Shown here: one piece after another, positions 26,016 to 35,243 of the stretch
How positions within the stretch are numbered: the stretch's first letter is position 1
How the letters are laid out: each line of letters starts with the position of its first letter
Assembly: GCF_017301735.1 (NCBI RefSeq)
Contig: NZ_CP071090.1
Coordinates: 1,736,001-1,800,000, forward strand
Origin: Pyxidicoccus parkwaysis
GTDB lineage: Bacteria; Myxococcota; Myxococcia; Myxococcales; Myxococcaceae
Reading direction: 5' to 3'
Length of the DNA stretch: 64,000 bases
Program-made: the position numbers and the translations under genes
The notes under the pieces: model-generated
Told to the model about the DNA's origin: nothing
The model's database searches: none
Seen by the model: only the letters and a program-made list of their open reading frames with translations

Positions 26016-28796
26016 CTACGGCGCCGCGTACCGCGCCACACCCTTCGGCGTGGCGATGTAGCGGACGCCATCCGGCGTCATGAGCAGCGCGCGCACGTCC
26101 GGAGAGGGCAGGCCTTCGTTGGTGCCGAACCGCGTGACGATGTCCGACGCCACGTCGTAGCGCACCAGCCCGGCCTTCGTGCCGGCCCACAGCACGTCGC
26201 GGGTGCCGCTGCCCGTGGTGCGTCGCTCGAAGAGGAGCGCGGACACCTGCTCGTCCTCCAGGGACCACGGCGCGGCACGGAGGGCGGGACCGGGTCGGCC
26301 CAGGGCGCTGAAGCCCCTGCGCGTGCCCGCGAAGACCTGTCGCTCCGGGCCCACCGCCACGGACAGCACGTCGGTGTCCGGCACCTCGGGCGGCACGTGG
26401 AGCGCCACCGTGACTTCGGCCAGCGCCGGCTCGAAGTCGTCGTCGTCCGCCTGCACCGTCAGCTCGGCGAGGCCTGCGGACGTCGCGGCCCAGATTTTCA
26501 CATGCGTGCGCGTGGACAGGGGCGACACGGCCACCTGCCGCACCTCGCGCCCCTCCAGCAGCCGCTGGCCGACGATGGTGCCGGCGCGTCCGCCCAGGGA
26601 GGGGTTGCTCGCGCGAGTCAGCACGAGGCCTCGCGGTGTGCCCAGCACCAGCAGGTCCGGAGCTTCCATTGCGGCCACCGCCGTCACCCGGTCCGCCCCG
26701 GCGCTCAGCGGTCCACCCATGAAGCGTGTGCAGGTGCCCTCGACGCAGCGGTGCACGCCGCCGCCGTCCGTGCCCACGAAGAGCACGTCGCCGTCACTCG
26801 TGCGCAGGGAGTCCAACGCCCGCGCCGGCGCGCCCACGCTCAGCGTCCCCACGGAGGGCTGCATGCTGAACACCGAGGCCGCCTCGCCGTTCACGAAGCG
26901 CAGCGAGTCACCGAGGCGAGCCAGCGCCACCGCGGGCTCGTCCGGTCTCGACACCACGTCGAGCAGTCGCGGGTGCTCGGCGGAAAGCACGGTGAACGAG
27001 GCCGCGGCCCGGCCCACCGCGCCGTTGCCAGTCTCGGCGAGCAGCACCAGCGTGTGCCGCCCCACGCCGGGCGCGGTGAGGGTGGCGACGGGACTGGCGC
27101 TCGCGCCCACCTCCATGTCGTTGCCCAGGCTGTCCAGCCACGCCACCCGCGTGAGCGAGCCCGGCGAGTCCACGCCCTTCAGGGCGCCGGTGGCGACAAT
27201 CGCCTGCCCCTCGCGGCACGGAGCCTCGAGGCAGTTCGTGGAGCCCTGGAGCAGCGTGGCCACGCGCACCTCCGGCGCCCCATTCACCGTCACGGTGACG
27301 GAGGCGGTGCAGGCCAGGCCCCAGGGGTCTCTCACGGTGAGCGTCAGCACGTGCTCGCCGGGCGCCGTCAGCCGGTTGGTGGTGACGCTCGCGCCGCGCC
27401 CCAGCAGGCCGTCGCGCGAGGACGTCCACTCGAAGCGCAAGTCACCCTGAGGGTCCTCCGCGTCGGTGGCCGAGCCTGTCAGCGCCAGCTCCCGCCCGGC
27501 ATACGCGGTGGTGGCGGGACGCGGCGCCTGGATGGCGCAGCCCGTGGGCGCCGAGTTGTCGATGACGCGCACCGGCCGCTCCGCGCAGCCGCGAAGCGTC
27601 GCGTCCTCCGGATCCACCGCGCACGCGCTGAGCGTCTGCGCACCCGCCACGGTGAGGACGGCCTCCACCGTCTCTCCGGTGCCCAGCGGGGTGGAGGCCG
27701 CGCTGGTGGCCCAGACGGGGGGCAGCGCCGCGCCCGTCTCCGGGTCCATGCAGTGGCCGTGCAGCGTGCTGGCGGCGCCCCGCAGCAGGCGCGCACCGCC
27801 CAGCGGTATCTCGATTTCGCACCACGGGGGCAGGTTGGTGACCAGCTGGATGCGCACGCCGTCCGTCGCCGTGTTGCCCAGGCCGTCCACCACGCGCGCC
27901 GTCACCGTGTATTCGCCGGGCTCGGTGAAGGTGTGCTCCACGGAGGGGCCCGTGCCCAGCTCCACGCCGCCCGGCTCCAGCACCCACCGGATGGCGCCGT
28001 CCAGGTTGCCCGCGCCGCTGTCCGCGTTGAAGTCCTGCGCCGTGGCGCGGAAGAGCAGGGTGGACGCGAAGGGCACGGGCTCGCCCGTCTTCACGTACAC
28101 CTCTTCCTGCTCCGGGCGGGTGATGAGCACCGAGGGCGCCCGCGTGGCACGCACGGTGACGCGCACCGTGGCGGTGGTGCTGGCGCCCGTGGCCGGGTCC
28201 GTCGCGGTGCAGGTGAGGGTGTCCTCGCCCGCCACGCGCAGCGACGTGTGAGCCGTCTCGCCCGAGGGCAGGGGGCCCGTCAGCGCGGAGGTCCACTGCA
28301 CCGCGCCGCCCGTCAGCCTCTCGCCGCCGACGGTAACGGCCTGGCACTCCAAATCCAGCGGCTCGCCCAGATTGAAGGCGCTGCCGGCCGTGGGGCGCAT
28401 CACCGTGGCGACGGGCGCGCCCGGGCCCAGGACATTCAGGGGCAGCGACGCGCTCGTCACCTGGCCGCCCGAGTCCACCACCGTGGCCGTCAGCGTCGCC
28501 TGGCCCTCCTCGCGGAAGGTGGTGGTGGCGAAGCGGCCGCGCGCGAGCTGTCCCTCCCGCGAGGACACCCAGAGCACGCGGTCGCCCAGCGAGTCGCCGT
28601 CCTCCGCGTCCTCGACGGTCGCCTCGAACTCCACGGGCTGGCCCACGCGCAGCGCGGACGCGGCGTCAGGACGGAGGATGCGCAGCACGGGCGCGGTGTT
28701 GGGGGGAGGCCGCAGCGGGCCCGGCGTCGTGTCACAGGCCCAGAGGCCCGCGGCGACGAGGACCACGGCCAGCCGCGCACGGAGCAGGGGCTTCAC
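26016..28796 (-). CDS. large Ig/PKD-domain lipoprotein with C-terminal propeller
   Basis: The 926-residue product has a lipoprotein signal (LWAC, Cys21) and about six Ig/PKD-like modules (repeated GQPVEFEATVEDAEDGD-type and GEYTVTARVVDGLGN-type segments). A C-terminal third follows with propeller repeats like those of two-component regulator propellers (EGLPSPDVRALLMTPDGVRY then IATPKGVARY). It is probably a long surface-exposed binding protein. It is the last gene of the sigma-caspase operon, 3 bases after the Cys-rich lipoprotein. The very long plus-strand frame on the opposite strand is a codon-bias shadow. Confidence 0.8.
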   Translation of the reverse strand: MKPLLRARLAVVLVAAGLWACDTTPGPLRPPPNTAPVLRILRPDAASALRVGQPVEFEATVEDAEDGDSLGDRVLWVSSREGQLARGRFATTTFREEGQATLTATVVDSGGQVTSASLPLNVLGPGAPVATVMRPTAGSAFNLGEPLDLECQAVTVGGERLTGGAVQWTSALTGPLPSGETAHTSLRVAGEDTLTCTATDPATGASTTATVRVTVRATRAPSVLITRPEQEEVYVKTGEPVPFASTLLFRATAQDFNADSGAGNLDGAIRWVLEPGGVELGTGPSVEHTFTEPGEYTVTARVVDGLGNTATDGVRIQLVTNLPPWCEIEIPLGGARLLRGAASTLHGHCMDPETGAALPPVWATSAASTPLGTGETVEAVLTVAGAQTLSACAVDPEDATLRGCAERPVRVIDNSAPTGCAIQAPRPATTAYAGRELALTGSATDAEDPQGDLRFEWTSSRDGLLGRGASVTTNRLTAPGEHVLTLTVRDPWGLACTASVTVTVNGAPEVRVATLLQGSTNCLEAPCREGQAIVATGALKGVDSPGSLTRVAWLDSLGNDMEVGASASPVATLTAPGVGRHTLVLLAETGNGAVGRAAASFTVLSAEHPRLLDVVSRPDEPAVALARLGDSLRFVNGEAASVFSMQPSVGTLSVGAPARALDSLRTSDGDVLFVGTDGGGVHRCVEGTCTRFMGGPLSAGADRVTAVAAMEAPDLLVLGTPRGLVLTRASNPSLGGRAGTIVGQRLLEGREVRQVAVSPLSTRTHVKIWAATSAGLAELTVQADDDDFEPALAEVTVALHVPPEVPDTDVLSVAVGPERQVFAGTRRGFSALGRPGPALRAAPWSLEDEQVSALLFERRTTGSGTRDVLWAGTKAGLVRYDVASDIVTRFGTNEGLPSPDVRALLMTPDGVRYIATPKGVARYAAP

Positions 28797-28799
28797 GGT

Positions 28800-29900
28800 T
28801 CAGTGCATCGCCCGGCAGACGCGGCCGGCGACGGAGTCGAGGCACCGCAGCGAGCCGGGGCACTCGCGCTCCGAGGTGCAAGGCACGGTGCACGCCCCGT
28901 CCACGCAACGTCCGTCCGTCAGCCCCTGTGCCTGGCACCGGGTGTCGCCGTCGCAGGCCATGCCGAGCCCCAGCAGCGCGCCGCAGCCCTGGAAGCGCGC
29001 CGCGTCCGGCAGGCACCGGCCGGCCTGGCACGTGAAGCCCGCGTCGCAGCCGGACTCCTCTTCTTCTTGGCCCTGCCCGTTGCCGCACTTCGCGAGGCAC
29101 GCCGTGCCTCCCTCGGGCAGGTCCTGGCAGCTCGTGCTGGGGGCGCACTGCCAGTTCCCGTTGCACGCCGTGCACTGCGGGCCCTCGCCCTCGCAGCGGA
29201 AGCCCCTGCAGGAGAAGCCCGCGCCGCACTGCGCATCCGCGTAGCACTCCACGCACTTGTTGTTGGTGGGCGCGCACACCAGGCCGTCCGCGCAGCCCGT
29301 CACCGCGCAGCCGCGGTTGACGTACTCCGGGTCCGCCTCGAGGGTGAGCTTGAGCTCCTTCTTCTCCCCGGGCCCCACGCACGCCTCGGCCTGCGTCACC
29401 GGGAAGCCGGTGGCGGACACCGTCACCTCGTAGCACCCGTCCGGCAGCGGCCCCACGCGCAGCTGCCCCGAGTTGTCCAGCAGCAGCCGCTGGAAGGGCG
29501 TGCCCTCCACGGACACCTGCGCGCCCGTCAGGCGCTCACCCTGCGAGGCCTTCACCTTCATGTCGAAGAAGCCCGCGGCCCGGGGCGCCACGCTCTTCAC
29601 CTCCACCGACTGGCCGCCCTGCACCGTGACGTTGACGCGCACGGCCTTCTCCGCCGTGGCGACGATGAACAATTCCGCCGGGCCCGCGGGCACGCCCTCG
29701 AGGGCGAAGCGGCCCTGCGCGTCCACGTTGCTGCGCACGCCGGGATGGCCCACCAGGGACACCAGCGCCACGGCAGAGTCGAACTCCGTGAGCTGGCCGC
29801 GCACGGTGCCCACGCGGAACGGGTCGTTCGTGATGTTGCCGCACGCGCCCACACCCCAGGCGAGCACCACGGCCATCGCGATGTGGAAAGTCGAGCGCAT
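28800..29900 (-). CDS. cysteine-rich lipoprotein with carboxypeptidase-regulatory-like domains
   Basis: The 366-residue product has a lipoprotein signal (GVGAC, Cys20). Residues about 25-190 look like two carboxypeptidase-regulatory/transthyretin-like beta-sandwiches ([55 protein letters not shown]). The C-terminal half carries some two dozen cysteines in Dickkopf/EGF-like spacing ([42 protein letters not shown]), as in many myxobacterial surface lipoproteins. Its ATG shares one base with the caspase stop (TGATG). It is fourth in the sigma-caspase operon. I infer a role as an extracellular binding or structural partner of the caspase. Confidence 0.8.
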   Translation of the reverse strand: MRSTFHIAMAVVLAWGVGACGNITNDPFRVGTVRGQLTEFDSAVALVSLVGHPGVRSNVDAQGRFALEGVPAGPAELFIVATAEKAVRVNVTVQGGQSVEVKSVAPRAAGFFDMKVKASQGERLTGAQVSVEGTPFQRLLLDNSGQLRVGPLPDGCYEVTVSATGFPVTQAEACVGPGEKKELKLTLEADPEYVNRGCAVTGCADGLVCAPTNNKCVECYADAQCGAGFSCRGFRCEGEGPQCTACNGNWQCAPSTSCQDLPEGGTACLAKCGNGQGQEEEESGCDAGFTCQAGRCLPDAARFQGCGALLGLGMACDGDTRCQAQGLTDGRCVDGACTVPCTSERECPGSLRCLDSVAGRVCRAMH

Positions 29901-31546
29901 CAGAACCGATACCCCACACCGGCCCAGCCGCCGGTGAAACCCACGGCCTGTCCCTTCCCGTCCACCACCACGTACGTCAGCATGAGCTGCGCCTGCGACA
30001 TCAGCTCCAGTCGCTCACCGACGCGCCACACCACGCCACCCACCACGCCGGGGCTCACCGTGAAGAAACTCTGGCTCCCCGCGAAGGCTTCCACGTCGAA
30101 GGACCGCCCCAGGTACAGAGCGGCCACACGCGGGCCGGCGAACAGCGTCAAACGCTGCCAGCGCCACAGGTAGGGCAGGGCGACGCCGGTGGTGAAGGTG
30201 GTGTAGTCGAAGGGCACCTCGCTGCCCGGCGCCACCCGCAGCTTCTGGTCCCCCGTGCTGAAGGACACGTCGAAGAGCAGCGCCCAGTCCTGGAGCGGCT
30301 TGTCCTCCAGCCGCAGCGACAGCGCGACTTCCGGCGCGCGGGGCAGCAATTCGTTGCGGCTGCGCGCATCCGCGAAGGTGAACATGCCGCCCAGCAGCGA
30401 CAGCGAGCGGTGCGGGAAGGCCTCCGACAGCAGCCGCTCCAGTGGGAGGCGCTCGCCTGCGTTGACCTGCACCTCGCGCCGCACCAGCACCGAGTCGCCC
30501 TTGGTCAGCTCCACCGTCCGCTTGCCCGGCACCACCGCCGCGCCGCCGGGCAGGTCCGTGCGGGCCTCGCCGTCCACCTTGAGGGTGAAGCCGTCCAGGC
30601 GCGGGTTGTAGGAGAACAGCTCGGGCCGCCCCGTCCGGGAGATGCTGCCCGACAGGACGACGGGGTCCGCGCCCACCTCCATGATTTCAGCCGAAGGGCG
30701 CTGACGTCCCTCCGTGAAGGCGAAGGTGCGGCGGCGCGCGAAGTCGTGCGCCTCGGTGGCGGTGACGGCCCCGTCCGCGTTGCGGTCCGCCGCGCCGCCC
30801 AGGCCGTCGATGAGGAAGTGGGTGTAGATGTCGTTGCGCAGCCCCTCGTCCTCGCGCGCCGTTTCGCCCCAGTCGCAGGCGGCGAACACCAGCGAGGCGC
30901 GCGACGACTCCTCCAGCGGCCGCGCGTAGAAGCCGGATTTGATTCCGGCCAGCTCCGCCTCCAATTCCTTGGGGAGCAGCGACTTGCCGCTGCCGCTGTG
31001 ACAGGTGGCCAGCACCAGCAGCCGGCGCCGGCTGGTCAGGCCGTCGAACTCCGCCTTCAGCGCGTCCATGGACAGCGCCGTCTGGGGGATGGCCCGGTAC
31101 GACGAATCCCGCGTCACGAGGTAGCGGCGCAGCTCGCCCTGGTTGTCGCGCGCCAGCGTGCCGTGCGCGGAGACGTACACCACCACCACGTCGTCGGGGC
31201 GGTGGGCCTCCTGCCGCAACTGGCGCAGCGCCGCGATGATGGAGGCGCGCGTCGTCTCCTCCGGGCGAGAGAGGACGCGCACCTGGTCGAACCGGCCGCG
31301 CGCCGGGTCCCTCAGCGCCTCGGCCAGGTCCATGGCGTCCTTCACCGGGTAGCGCAGGCCCCGCCAATGAGGGTCGTCGACCTCGGAGATGCCCACCAGC
31401 AGCGCCATGCGCCGCGGGGTGTACGCGCTGGACAGCGCCTCCTCATCGAGCCGCAGCGGCACAAGGCCGCCCTTCTCCACCGAAGTGGAGCCAGCGCATG
31501 CGGCGAGTCCCGCCAGCAGGATGGGAAGGAGGCGCTTCACATTCAT
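29900..31546 (-). CDS. lipoprotein caspase (C14) with PEGA-like and beta-barrel-like C-terminus
   Basis: The 548-residue protein has a lipobox (LAAC, Cys17). A caspase/metacaspase domain follows at about 45-300, with the catalytic histidine in VYVSAHGT (His128) and cysteine in [10 protein letters not shown] (Cys182). An EF-hand-like calcium loop [12 protein letters not shown] (254-265) lies inside the small-subunit region. Residues about 310-365 resemble a PEGA domain. The last 170 residues alternate polar and hydrophobic strands and end in VGYRF, as outer-membrane barrels do. An acylated caspase with a barrel-like tail is unusual; it is predicted to act in the envelope. It is third in the operon, 3 bases after the anti-sigma gene. 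A C-terminal Phe alone does not prove a barrel. Confidence 0.82.
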   Translation of the reverse strand: MNVKRLLPILLAGLAACAGSTSVEKGGLVPLRLDEEALSSAYTPRRMALLVGISEVDDPHWRGLRYPVKDAMDLAEALRDPARGRFDQVRVLSRPEETTRASIIAALRQLRQEAHRPDDVVVVYVSAHGTLARDNQGELRRYLVTRDSSYRAIPQTALSMDALKAEFDGLTSRRRLLVLATCHSGSGKSLLPKELEAELAGIKSGFYARPLEESSRASLVFAACDWGETAREDEGLRNDIYTHFLIDGLGGAADRNADGAVTATEAHDFARRRTFAFTEGRQRPSAEIMEVGADPVVLSGSISRTGRPELFSYNPRLDGFTLKVDGEARTDLPGGAAVVPGKRTVELTKGDSVLVRREVQVNAGERLPLERLLSEAFPHRSLSLLGGMFTFADARSRNELLPRAPEVALSLRLEDKPLQDWALLFDVSFSTGDQKLRVAPGSEVPFDYTTFTTGVALPYLWRWQRLTLFAGPRVAALYLGRSFDVEAFAGSQSFFTVSPGVVGGVVWRVGERLELMSQAQLMLTYVVVDGKGQAVGFTGGWAGVGYRF

Positions 31547-31549
31547 GTG

Positions 31550-32359
31550 TCAGCGGGGATTCTGACTGCTTCCCACGCTGACGTCGAACCGTGTGATGGC
31601 AAGCCGGCTCTGCTCCCAGGCAGGACTTCCACCCACCAACACTTCCCGCACCGTCTCGGCCGGCGGCTCCTGATTTCCAGCCGAGCCCACCAGCCACAGC
31701 GTGACCGGACCGGACTCGCCCTCCAGGCTCACGCCCGCGAGGCCCTGCGGCCCCTCCAGGTCATGCGTCCCCGCCTCGAGCGGGAATCGGCCGAGCAGCT
31801 CCGGCCCCTGACCGGCCCGCTGCTGGAAGAGCAGGGCGGTGCCCGCCTCGGTGGCGTGGTAGCGCAAGAGCAGCACGTCCGCGTCCGCCACGGGCGACTC
31901 CGGGTCCAACCGCCGCAGGCCCCCGTCCGCCGCCCGGGCCACCACCGCCAATTCCAGCGCGATGTTGCCGCCCGGGCCCTTCACGCCGTTCCATTCCGAG
32001 TCCGTGTCCACGGCGGGAGTGGGCGCGCGCAGGCGCGGCACCAGCACCACCGCGAGGACGGCGGCGGCGATGGCGCCCGCGACGAGGCCCCAGCGGCGGG
32101 CGTCCGGCTGGCCCTGGCGCAGGCCCCGGCGCACGCGCGCGAAGCCCACCTCATCCAGCAGGGCGTCCTCCTGGGCCAACGGGCGCAGCCCCAGCAGGAG
32201 CGCGTCCACCCGGCCGTCGAGCACATCGGGGCCGGAGTGCGTGGCGAGGAACTCCTCGCAGGTGTCACAGGCGTTGGCCAGGTGCTCGCGGAAGTACGCG
32301 ACGGCCTCGGGCTCGCGGCGGGCCAGGGCGCTCAGCGCGTCGGCATTCAGGTGTCTCAT
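31550..32359 (-). CDS. zinc-finger anti-sigma factor
   Basis: The 269-residue protein begins with a helical segment containing the anti-sigma zinc motif HLANACDTC (HxxxCxxC type). One membrane helix follows near residue 93-110 ([18 protein letters not shown]), then a periplasmic beta-rich domain. It lies 6 bases downstream of the ECF sigma gene, the standard arrangement for a membrane-held anti-sigma factor. ATG 32359 is preferred over GTG 32362 because GGGAG stands at a good distance. It probably releases the sigma factor on an envelope signal. Confidence 0.85.
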   Translation of the reverse strand: MRHLNADALSALARREPEAVAYFREHLANACDTCEEFLATHSGPDVLDGRVDALLLGLRPLAQEDALLDEVGFARVRRGLRQGQPDARRWGLVAGAIAAAVLAVVLVPRLRAPTPAVDTDSEWNGVKGPGGNIALELAVVARAADGGLRRLDPESPVADADVLLLRYHATEAGTALLFQQRAGQGPELLGRFPLEAGTHDLEGPQGLAGVSLEGESGPVTLWLVGSAGNQEPPAETVREVLVGGSPAWEQSRLAITRFDVSVGSSQNPR

Positions 32360-32365
32360 CACGTC

Positions 32366-32941
32366 TTACTCCCACCGACCGGCGAGCACCCGCCGGAGCA
32401 ACTCGCGCTTGATGCGGGAGCGGAACCGCTCCAGCCGCATCGTCACCGCGCTCTTCCCCACGCCGAGCTTCTCGGCAATCTCACGCGCGGACAGCTCGCC
32501 TTCAATGTAGAAGAGCTCCACCGTCCGCTTCTCCTCGCCCTCCGGCAGCTCCGCGATGAGCCGCCGTACCACCTCGATGTCGCGCTCCAGCTGGAGCGCC
32601 TCCGGAATGTGCGGCACGGTCTCCGGCTCCGGGTCCGCGACATCGTCCTCCAGCCGCCGCGTGCTGGACTTGCGCTCCAGCCGCGTTCGCGCGCGGTTGC
32701 GGGCAATGGACAGGAGCCAGGCTTCGAAGGCCCCCACCTCCTTCAGGCGCGGCAGCGCCCGGAAGGCCCGGACGAAGGTTTCCTGGATGACGTCCTCCAC
32801 CTCGTCAGGGTCCAACGGGGCGAACCCCGCCACCAGCCTCGCCACCATGGGGCGGGAGCGCCGGTACAGCTCGCTATAGGCAGACGTCTCCCCTCGGGAC
32901 GCCCGCAGTACCCACTCCGTCAACCCCTCCGAGGAACCCAC
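32366..32941 (-). CDS. ECF sigma-70 family sigma factor
   Basis: The 191-residue protein has region 2 ([54 protein letters not shown]) and region 4 with its helix-turn-helix ([20 protein letters not shown]). It heads the five-gene minus-strand operon and should direct RNA polymerase to its own promoter and perhaps others. GTG 32941 has GGAGGT just upstream. No clear GGAAC-type autoregulatory -35 was found in the 165 bases between it and divergent serC. Confidence 0.9.
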   Translation of the reverse strand: MGSSEGLTEWVLRASRGETSAYSELYRRSRPMVARLVAGFAPLDPDEVEDVIQETFVRAFRALPRLKEVGAFEAWLLSIARNRARTRLERKSSTRRLEDDVADPEPETVPHIPEALQLERDIEVVRRLIAELPEGEEKRTVELFYIEGELSAREIAEKLGVGKSAVTMRLERFRSRIKRELLRRVLAGRWE

Positions 32942-33106
32942 CTGACCTCCAGACCCGCCGAATCATCCTCCGGCCACGTACGCGCCCTGGAAGAAGCCGC
33001 CGCCTGTACCGGGAAGCAGGCGGGCGGACAACTCCGCGCTGGCCCCGGGGGGGCCTCCAGGGAGAAGAATGCCGCCACGGCCGTTCATCTTCAAAAGGAC
33101 ACTGCC

Positions 33107-34195
33107 ATGCGCATCATCAACTTCAACCCCGGACCTGCTGGACTGCCCCTTCCCGCGCTGGAGCGCGCGCGGGACGAGCTGCTCGAGTTCCAGGGCTCCG
33201 GCATGTCCATCATGGAGCACAGCCACCGGGGCAAGGAGTACGAGGCCGTCCACAACGAGGCCATCTCCCTCCTCACGGAGTTGCTCGGCATTCCGGCCAC
33301 CCACCAGGTCCTCTTCCTCACCGGTGGCGCATCGCAGCAGTTCGCCCAGGTGCCGATGAACTTCCTCACCCCGGACACCAGCGCGGACTACCTGATGACG
33401 GGCGTGTGGAGCGAGAAGGCCTTCGACGAGGCGAAGTACTACGGCAAGCCCCGCATCGCGGCCACCACCGTCCAGCCCGACAAGCACTACACGCGAGTGC
33501 CGCGCCAGGATGAATTGAAGCTGGACCCGAAGGCCGCCTACGTCCACATCACCAGCAACAACACCATCTACGGCACCCAGTGGCACACCTTCCCGGACGT
33601 GGGGCAGGTGCCGCTCGTGGCGGACATGAGCTCGGACTTCCTGTGGAAGCCCCTGGACGTGAGCCGCTTCGCGCTCATCTACGCGGGCGCGCAGAAGAAC
33701 CTGGGCCCGTCCGGCGTGACGCTGGTGGTGGCGCAGAAGGCCTTCATCGCGAAGGGGCGCAAGGACATCCCCAAAATCTTCCGCTACAGCGTCCAGGCGG
33801 AGAACAACTCGCTCTACAACACGCCGCCCACCCTGGCCATCTACCTGGTGCGCAACGTGCTGGCGTGGGTGAAGGACGTGGGCGGCCTGCCTCAGTTGGA
33901 GAAGTGGAACCGCGAGAAGGCGGCCATTCTCTACGGCGCCATCGACCGCAACGCGGGCTTCTACCGCGCGCCGGTGGAGCGCGAGTCCCGCTCGGTGATG
34001 AACGTGGACTTCCACCTGCCCACCGAGGAGCTCGACGCGGCCTTCGTCGCCGAGGCGAAGAAGGCCGGCATGGTGGGCCTGAAGGGGCACCGCACCGCGG
34101 GCGGCATCCGCGTTTCCACCTACAACGCGGTGACGGTGGACAATGTGCGCACGCTGGCCACCTTCATGGACCAATTCGTGAAGACGCGAGGCTAG
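33107..34195 (+). CDS. serC: phosphoserine aminotransferase
   Basis: SerC is a PLP enzyme of serine (and pyridoxine) synthesis. The 362-residue product has the family opening [10 protein letters not shown], the [14 protein letters not shown] segment, and the Schiff-base lysine in [15 protein letters not shown] 33107 is preceded by AAAAGGA. The in-frame open stretch upstream lies opposite the caspase operon and is not coding. A chalcone-isomerase-like gene follows after 39 bases on the same strand. Confidence 0.96.
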   Translation: MRIINFNPGPAGLPLPALERARDELLEFQGSGMSIMEHSHRGKEYEAVHNEAISLLTELLGIPATHQVLFLTGGASQQFAQVPMNFLTPDTSADYLMTGVWSEKAFDEAKYYGKPRIAATTVQPDKHYTRVPRQDELKLDPKAAYVHITSNNTIYGTQWHTFPDVGQVPLVADMSSDFLWKPLDVSRFALIYAGAQKNLGPSGVTLVVAQKAFIAKGRKDIPKIFRYSVQAENNSLYNTPPTLAIYLVRNVLAWVKDVGGLPQLEKWNREKAAILYGAIDRNAGFYRAPVERESRSVMNVDFHLPTEELDAAFVAEAKKAGMVGLKGHRTAGGIRVSTYNAVTVDNVRTLATFMDQFVKTRG

Positions 34196-34234
34196 GCTGC
34201 GTCCCACCCAACGGATTCCCTACCCGGAGGTCTC

Positions 34235-34795
34235 ATGAAAGCCACGCTGACTGCCGTCGCGCTGACCCTGCTGTTCGCCGCTCCCGCCCTCGCCAAGGAG
34301 GTCCAGGGGGTCAAGTACCCGGACACGGCCACCGTGGAGGGCAAGGAGCTGAAGCTCAACGGGGTGGGCGTTCGCACCAAGTTCGTCTTCAAGGTCTACA
34401 CCGCGGGCCTGTACGTGGAGAACCCGTCCGAGGACGGCGCGCAGATCATCAACGCGGACGCCATCAAGCGCGTCCGCATGTACATGCTGCGGGACTTGGA
34501 CAAGAAGACCATCTCCGAGGCCATGGCCGAGGGCTTCAAGAAGAACGCCGGCTCGAAGATGGCGGAGCTGCAGCCCAAGCTGGACACCTTCACCTCGGCC
34601 CTGACCGACGTGAAGAAGGGCGATGAAATCATCCTCACCTACGTGCCCGGCCAGGGCACCCGCGTGCAGAGCGCCAAGGGCGGCCAGCAGATTACCGTGG
34701 AGGGCAAGGACTTCTCCGACGCGCTCTTCTCCATCTTCGTGGGCAAGAGCCCCGTGGATGACGGCATGAAGAAGGGGATGCTCGGCAAGGACTGA
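34235..34795 (+). CDS. exported chalcone isomerase-like protein
   Basis: The 186-residue product has a signal peptide (ALTLLFAAPALAKE) and a chalcone isomerase-like/fatty-acid-binding fold: YPDTATVEGKELKLNGVGVR, KFVFKVYTAGLYVEN, and ALFSIFVGKSPVDDGMKKGM at the end. Bacterial members are exported and probably bind fatty acids rather than isomerise flavonoids. GGAGG precedes the ATG by 8 bases. A hairpin terminator follows at 34821-34851. Confidence 0.85.
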   Translation: MKATLTAVALTLLFAAPALAKEVQGVKYPDTATVEGKELKLNGVGVRTKFVFKVYTAGLYVENPSEDGAQIINADAIKRVRMYMLRDLDKKTISEAMAEGFKKNAGSKMAELQPKLDTFTSALTDVKKGDEIILTYVPGQGTRVQSAKGGQQITVEGKDFSDALFSIFVGKSPVDDGMKKGMLGKD

Positions 34796-34820
34796 GGGCC
34801 TTCGCGCATCATGGCTCCGG

Positions 34821-34851
34821 CGCCCCGTGTCTCGCTGTGAGGCACGGGGCG
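34821..34851 (+). terminator. candidate intrinsic terminator
   Basis: CGCCCCGTG ... CACGGGGCG pairs perfectly and an inner CTC/GAG extends the stem; a short GTTT run follows at 34857. It lies 25 bases after the chalcone isomerase-like stop. Confidence 0.65.
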
Positions 34852-34970
34852 TCACCGTTTCAGGGTGTCCGTGTGGGTGCAATTCCCAGGCGCTTCGTGC
34901 GTAGGAAAGGGCGTGCCCGGCTGCACGGCGGCGCGAGGTCTGATAGCAACCGGTGGGCAAGGAGGACGTC

Positions 34971-35219
34971 ATGGGAATCTGCACGTGGCTGGTGCTGGGC
35001 GGAATCGCTGGCTGGCTGGCCAGCATCATCAAGGGCACCAACGCCAGCATGGGAATGTTCGCGAACATCGCCACCGGAATCGTCGGGGCGATGATTGGCG
35101 GCTGGCTGTTCAGCATCATTGGGGGCCACGGGGTGACGGGCTTCAACCTCTACTCGCTCGGCGTGGCGACGGTGGGCGCCGTCATCCTCATCACCATCGT
35201 CCAGGCCATACGAAAATAG
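34971..35219 (+). CDS. GlsB/YeaQ/YmgE family membrane protein
   Basis: The 82-residue protein has three hydrophobic helices and the glycine-rich family pattern (LVLGGIAGWLASIIKGTNAS, IATGIVGAMIGGWLFSIIGG). These are small stress-associated inner-membrane proteins of unknown mechanism. ATG 34971 has a perfect AAGGAGG 5 bases upstream. It is convergent with the radical SAM gene, 24 bases between the stops. Confidence 0.88.
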   Translation: MGICTWLVLGGIAGWLASIIKGTNASMGMFANIATGIVGAMIGGWLFSIIGGHGVTGFNLYSLGVATVGAVILITIVQAIRK

Positions 35220-35243
35220 GGCCCGGCCCTCGCGCCGCAGGCC

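Noticed and set aside
25998..30173. 1391-codon open frame on the plus strand
   Set aside because: It runs opposite the caspase operon; its product is a Arg/His/Gly/Ala-rich string with no domain, as expected for the antisense of high-GC3 genes.
30410..33106. Long N-terminal extension in frame with serC
   Set aside because: It is antisense to the caspase, anti-sigma and sigma genes. SerC homology begins exactly at ATG 33107.
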